From Thermoplasmata archaeon (GTDB lineage Archaea > Thermoplasmatota > Thermoplasmata > Thermoplasmatales > Thermoplasmataceae), in contig JAKAUD010000107.1 of assembly GCA_021827885.1 (NCBI GenBank), forward strand, positions 1 through 9,020: a stretch of DNA of 9,020 nt. The letters are read 5' to 3'. Below, piece after piece: positions 7,401 to 9,020 of this stretch. A program made the position numbers and the translations under genes. A model generated the notes under the pieces. That model ran no database searches. It saw only the letters and a list, made by a program, of their open reading frames with translations, and was not told where the DNA came from. Each line of letters opens with the position of its first letter. Positions within the stretch are counted from its first letter, which is position 1.

Positions 7401-7510
7401 CCATAACCTTCAGCCAGGAGGGGAACAGCATATCTATATCTTTACTACACCCTATTTCACTCGCTTTTGTTTCCGTCGTAGCATACAACATTGGATTATT
7501 GGAGGTTTAG
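4421..7510 (+). CDS. P2: pilin-anchored surface protein with two beta-propellers
   Basis: A secreted protein of 1029 residues. The leader MKSVGGKGD is followed by SAVSEVIG and a hydrophobic helix (about 15-38), as in archaeal type IV pilins. If the peptidase cuts after Asp9, Glu14 is at position +5 of the mature protein, the position conserved in type IV pilins. Residues 57-133 are shared with P1 and P3 (GSIINQNVPLG at 71-81). From 140 to 820 the protein is built of YVTN/NHL-type repeats of the form 'P-x-x-(hydrophobic)-x-(Y/F)-D-x-x-N-x-x-(hydrophobic)-Y-V', which suits two seven-bladed propellers (about 140-525, less regular; 527-820, regular). Residues 822-1029 are the C-terminal module shared with P1, ending LLEV. 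I count about 28 Lys+Arg and 58 Asp+Glu, unusually few charges. Similar propellers occur in archaeal surface-layer proteins and usually bind proteins or glycans; the ligand is unknown. The gene starts 7 nt after P1. Confidence 0.92.
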   Translation: MKSVGGKGDSAVSEVIGTVLVFAIFISIFTTVSAYYIPATQSASETNYQQATISSLSDLAASITSPSLSTGSIINQNVPLGIQGGILSPARTTSLTYSTTGISGSINYGVGLSFAYTSNHPTSAILNKLLQTFPTETLVSPSAVAYDPLNSHIFVSGYGSNVIATIDLTHNTVLSYTYGGYGPKFMDLNLGSNSLYVADQKALNATKFSYITINEYSASSLSLTNSVQIPFTSKLSADVTAFTVDTSNGNAYIAFHTMSGTSVVGSYIQEYSGGSLELLENISLSTSITITDLCAYNSGSENALIATFSSPSNRNVDNPEFMVFSPSTLSYTTDTINFSGFYSSSALTILTGKPEVTLTSAFALPSSNLLLFAFNITNQTGSTLLSSLLAYPGPGVAGIAGNSLSSSNNIVAATQFYSTVGYILNPQYIAYDTFSKTFATTAGAFSKSGGAQSALLYNFTESSLTNQVETSNTYTGDAGQIAFAQSTSGQSYYLTTSNLSDTITRFSVTSSGTISSYNTILTNFFNGPFASLYDSFNNYLYVTDYSSGYVSVIDPDTCALIGAISLGDGTFPTNLTYDPFNGTVYVTESQASAIAVISGTKLISTISVSGSPVDIAFDPHDNSAYGSIQTASGARFVNISKTGLTYSASTYIGNAGSVAFDSYNVSNSTYGLVAASSGSYYIYDLSSGYIGQSLSGPSTSYKLNIIFNTYTGTMYATSDQPAGKVYIYTESASGSFNPSSTKYLLAGSYSYTSVFDAANNLLYIDNSGSSNITIYDTVTDSYFSTIWIGSTPLASAFDQENGYIFIPDFGFNKLSVIDGGFTIYNGKVGILDKGNFNFGGSISTYGSTRFITPKSYILEDGALFQNSSSGSSRLLSPIPFAVLNQSGSLYFSDVSSSFTLGAGQTNESASSYSSTSLKLQVVSEQNYTFSKGSQFYITDVYGNRYAAVATAVFMEFFNLTLNTPYASLINSYFYAHYSGNSGQAPSSWNFAGIPITFSQEGNSISISLLHPISLAFVSVVAYNIGLLEV
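4838..5995 (+). repeat. First propeller region of P2 (about seven degenerate blades)
   Basis: Residues about 140-525. Candidate blade starts are near 140 (SPSAVAYDPLNSHIFV), 181, 237 (DVTAFTVDTSNGNAYIA), 289, 346-360, 426 (PQYIAYDTFSKTFAT) and 478 (GQIAFAQS). Spacing varies from about 40 to 70 residues, so the fourth to sixth blades are uncertain. Confidence 0.55.
5999..6874 (+). repeat. Second propeller region of P2 (seven YVTN-type blades)
   Basis: Residues about 527-818, with blades starting near 527 (GPFASLYDSFNNYLYVTD), 571 (FPTNLTYDPFNGTVYVTE), 611 (SPVDIAFDPHDNSAY), 654, 698 (NIIFNTYTGTMYAT), 749 (YTSVFDAANNLLYID) and 790 (STPLASAFDQENGYIFI). The spacing of about 40-50 residues and the count of seven suit one closed propeller. 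Confidence 0.7.
6884..7507 (+). other. Shared C-terminal module, P2 copy
   Basis: Residues about 822-1029 of P2, beginning after the last propeller blade (SVIDGG). The opening LDKGNFNFGGSISTYGS matches P1 near 823-838 and P3 near 481-495. The body is Ser/Tyr-rich and the end is a hydrophobic beta stretch (SISLLHPISLAFVSVVAYN) closing in LLEV. No named family is recognised. Confidence 0.6.
7501..7506 (+). promoter_or_regulatory. Shine-Dalgarno site of P3
   Basis: GGAGGT is a full-strength match to the archaeal anti-Shine-Dalgarno, five bases before the ATG at 7512. It lies within the last sense codons of P2 (Glu-Val), one base before its stop, so translation of the two genes is likely coupled. 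Confidence 0.8.
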
Positions 7511-7511
7511 A

Positions 7512-9020
7512 ATGCTAAAAAACAGGTCAACAAAGACAGATAGTGCGGTTGCTGAAATAATAGGATATATTCTGGTTTTTGCAATGGTCGTTGTTACTGT
7601 TACATCTTTCATAGCGGTATACGTGCCTTATTCAAGCAATAATAATCTATCAAATTACCAAACAGATTCCATTTTATCTTTATCCAGCGCAGCTAATCAC
7701 CTGAGTTCTTTTTCGACTGGATTAGGCTCAACTTACACGGAAAGTATTCCCATGGGAGTGAAGGGGTCATTTTTCGCACCTGACAGCCCAACCAGCATAA
7801 CAACTTCATCTTCGAGCCCTACATTCTCTATGTCGTATGCTCTCGCCCTTAACATACAGGTCGAGGGTCATCAAAGCAAGACAACATCCACCCTAAACAA
7901 AGTTATAGATACTATCCCCGCGGGCAATTTGCCAATTGGCATCGTATTTGATCCTAATAACGGGTATATTTATGTTGCAGATTATTACTCACAGATTTAT
8001 GCAATCAGCGGATCGTCGGAGAAAGTGGTTTCCATCATTAATCTTCCATCCAATGAACACCCTTATGCTATAACTTACGATTCAGCCACACAGGATCTTC
8101 TTCTAACAACGAACGGAAACCCGAATGAGCTTATATCCATAAGCACAGCCACTGGTCAAGTAGTAAACACGCTTATTTCAACAGCAACCTTTTACGACAT
8201 TGCATATGATCAGCAAACCGGTGCGGCCCTGGTGAGCTTCTGCCAGAATGGTGGAGCGAGCGTTGGTGTTGCGGTATACAATGCAAGCAACTTTGAGACG
8301 ATCCAGCCACCGTTGAATTATGCACAGCATTCTTCTACAATACCATCTGCACTGACATATGACCCTTCAAATGGTCTCATTTACGTGGCAGGAGGTTATT
8401 CGATATGGGTGCTGAATGGTGTCACTTATCAATTTGTTGGCAGGTATACAAGTTCCGGAGGTTTCTTTGCTCAGGCGTTGTCTCCCTGGAACATGGTATT
8501 CGATTCCTACACCGGGGTAGTATACAGCACCGCTGATACTGTTTCAGGTGGCGGAGGGACTGGCCCGCTGATTCCTACCAGTACAACTTCTTATGATACG
8601 GTATATATGTTTGACAGCACTACTCCAACCTCTGGTCCAATAAATGAAATGTCATCTTATCAGTACCCTACCCCTACTGGAATTGTTTATGATCCAGCAA
8701 ACCGCTATGTGTACGTTGCTGATTACGCTGCAAACCAGGTAGCTATCTATGATGGTTCAAATACTTCCACAACAGGCCCCATTGATACTTTAGCAGTTGG
8801 AAACGGACCTGGAGCAGGCTTCAACTCCATGGTATATGATTCTACAAATGGAAACGTTTACGTCACTAATTCCAATTCAGGTACAGTCAGTGTGATAGAA
8901 GGGAATACAAATATATCAAAAGGGTGGTCCGTATCAGGTCAGAAACTTGGGTTATCTGATACATTGAATGCGACTGGATCCATTTCACTGGGTTCAAGCA
9001 ATTCCTTCTCACATGGTGAC
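7512..9020 (+). CDS. P3: pilin-anchored surface protein with one beta-propeller, cut by window edge
   Basis: The reading frame stays open for 503 residues to the right edge. The leader MLKNRSTKTD is followed by SAVAEIIG and a hydrophobic helix (about 16-40); Glu15 is at +5 if cleavage follows Asp10, as in P2. Residues 55-136 are the segment shared with P1 and P2 (GSTYTESIPMGVKG at 72-85, TLNKVIDTIP at 127-136). Seven blades of YVTN/NHL type follow, starting near 139 (LPIGIVFDPNNGYIYVAD), 183, 226, 277 (IPSALTYDPSNGLIYVAG), 324, 386 (PTPTGIVYDPANRYVYVAD) and 436 (FNSMVYDSTNGNVYVTN). This is the count of one complete propeller. After 465 (SVIEG) the C-terminal module of P1 and P2 begins (LSDTLNATGSISLGSS) and is cut off; by comparison with P2, about 160-170 residues are missing. 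The gene begins one base after the P2 stop. Only 11 Lys+Arg are seen. The role is inferred as cell-surface binding; the ligand is unknown. Confidence 0.9.
   Translation, partial: MLKNRSTKTDSAVAEIIGYILVFAMVVVTVTSFIAVYVPYSSNNNLSNYQTDSILSLSSAANHLSSFSTGLGSTYTESIPMGVKGSFFAPDSPTSITTSSSSPTFSMSYALALNIQVEGHQSKTTSTLNKVIDTIPAGNLPIGIVFDPNNGYIYVADYYSQIYAISGSSEKVVSIINLPSNEHPYAITYDSATQDLLLTTNGNPNELISISTATGQVVNTLISTATFYDIAYDQQTGAALVSFCQNGGASVGVAVYNASNFETIQPPLNYAQHSSTIPSALTYDPSNGLIYVAGGYSIWVLNGVTYQFVGRYTSSGGFFAQALSPWNMVFDSYTGVVYSTADTVSGGGGTGPLIPTSTTSYDTVYMFDSTTPTSGPINEMSSYQYPTPTGIVYDPANRYVYVADYAANQVAIYDGSNTSTTGPIDTLAVGNGPGAGFNSMVYDSTNGNVYVTNSNSGTVSVIEGNTNISKGWSVSGQKLGLSDTLNATGSISLGSSNSFSHGD
7926..8906 (+). 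repeat. Seven-bladed propeller of P3
   Basis: Residues about 139-465. Seven repeats carry the pattern of a hydrophobic strand, (Y/F)D-P-x-N-G, then a (I/V)YV(A/T) strand. The fifth blade (324-385) is longer because of a Gly/Ser/Thr-rich insertion (SGGGGTGP near 345-352). The best repeats are one, four, six and seven. Confidence 0.75.
8913..9020 (+). other. Start of the shared C-terminal module, P3 copy
   Basis: Residues about 468-503 of P3. GQKLGLSDTLNATGSISLGSS matches the opening of the P2 module (KVGILDKGNFNFGGSIS) in both position after the propeller and hydrophobic pattern. Only the first part is visible, so the match is suggestive. Confidence 0.45.

Noticed and set aside
1381..9020. 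Reading P1-P3 as a conventional S-layer protein or as autotransporters
   Set aside because: The N-termini are pilin-type rather than standard signal peptides, and no C-terminal membrane anchor, PGF-type sorting motif or outer-membrane barrel is visible. An S-layer-associated role is still possible.

Overview
The window looks like archaeal chromosome, most likely from an acid-loving euryarchaeon of the Thermoplasmata (Thermoplasmatales-like). Four observations support this: AT-rich archaeal TATA elements at leaderless distance from start codons; Shine-Dalgarno sites complementary to the archaeal 16S 3' end for downstream genes; archaeal type IV pilin-like N-termini; and very large, Ser/Thr/Asn/Tyr-rich, charge-poor secreted proteins. 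The lineage is an inference, since no rRNA or other marker is present.

Layout. Positions 1219 to 1 (minus strand) hold the first 406 residues of adenylosuccinate lyase (purB); its C-terminus lies off the left edge. Positions 1220-1380 form a divergent promoter region. From 1381 to the right edge, three genes run on the plus strand, spaced 7 nt and 1 nt apart, clearly as one operon: P1 (1381-4413, 1010 aa), P2 (4421-7510, 1029 aa) and P3 (7512-9020, 503 aa visible, open at the right edge).

P1, P2 and P3 share a plan: (i) a short basic/polar leader and one hydrophobic helix of type IV pilin type at the extreme N-terminus; (ii) a shared segment of about 70 residues with a GS....(I/V)P(L/M)G..G signature; (iii) a passenger that differs between proteins; (iv) a shared C-terminal module of about 190-210 residues ending in LL(D/E)V in P1 and P2, whose start is visible in P3 before the window ends. 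The P1 passenger is two DUF2341-like repeats with a PA14/GLEYA-like region between them and a LamG-like jelly roll after them. The P2 passenger reads as two YVTN/NHL-type beta-propellers (about 14 blades). The P3 passenger is one seven-bladed propeller.

I infer that the operon makes a set of membrane-anchored or pilus-associated surface proteins presenting glycan- or protein-binding folds outside the cell, built on a common scaffold with exchangeable passengers. No pilus motor, prepilin peptidase, transposase, tRNA, rRNA or CRISPR is visible. purB is a housekeeping neighbour with no evident functional link.
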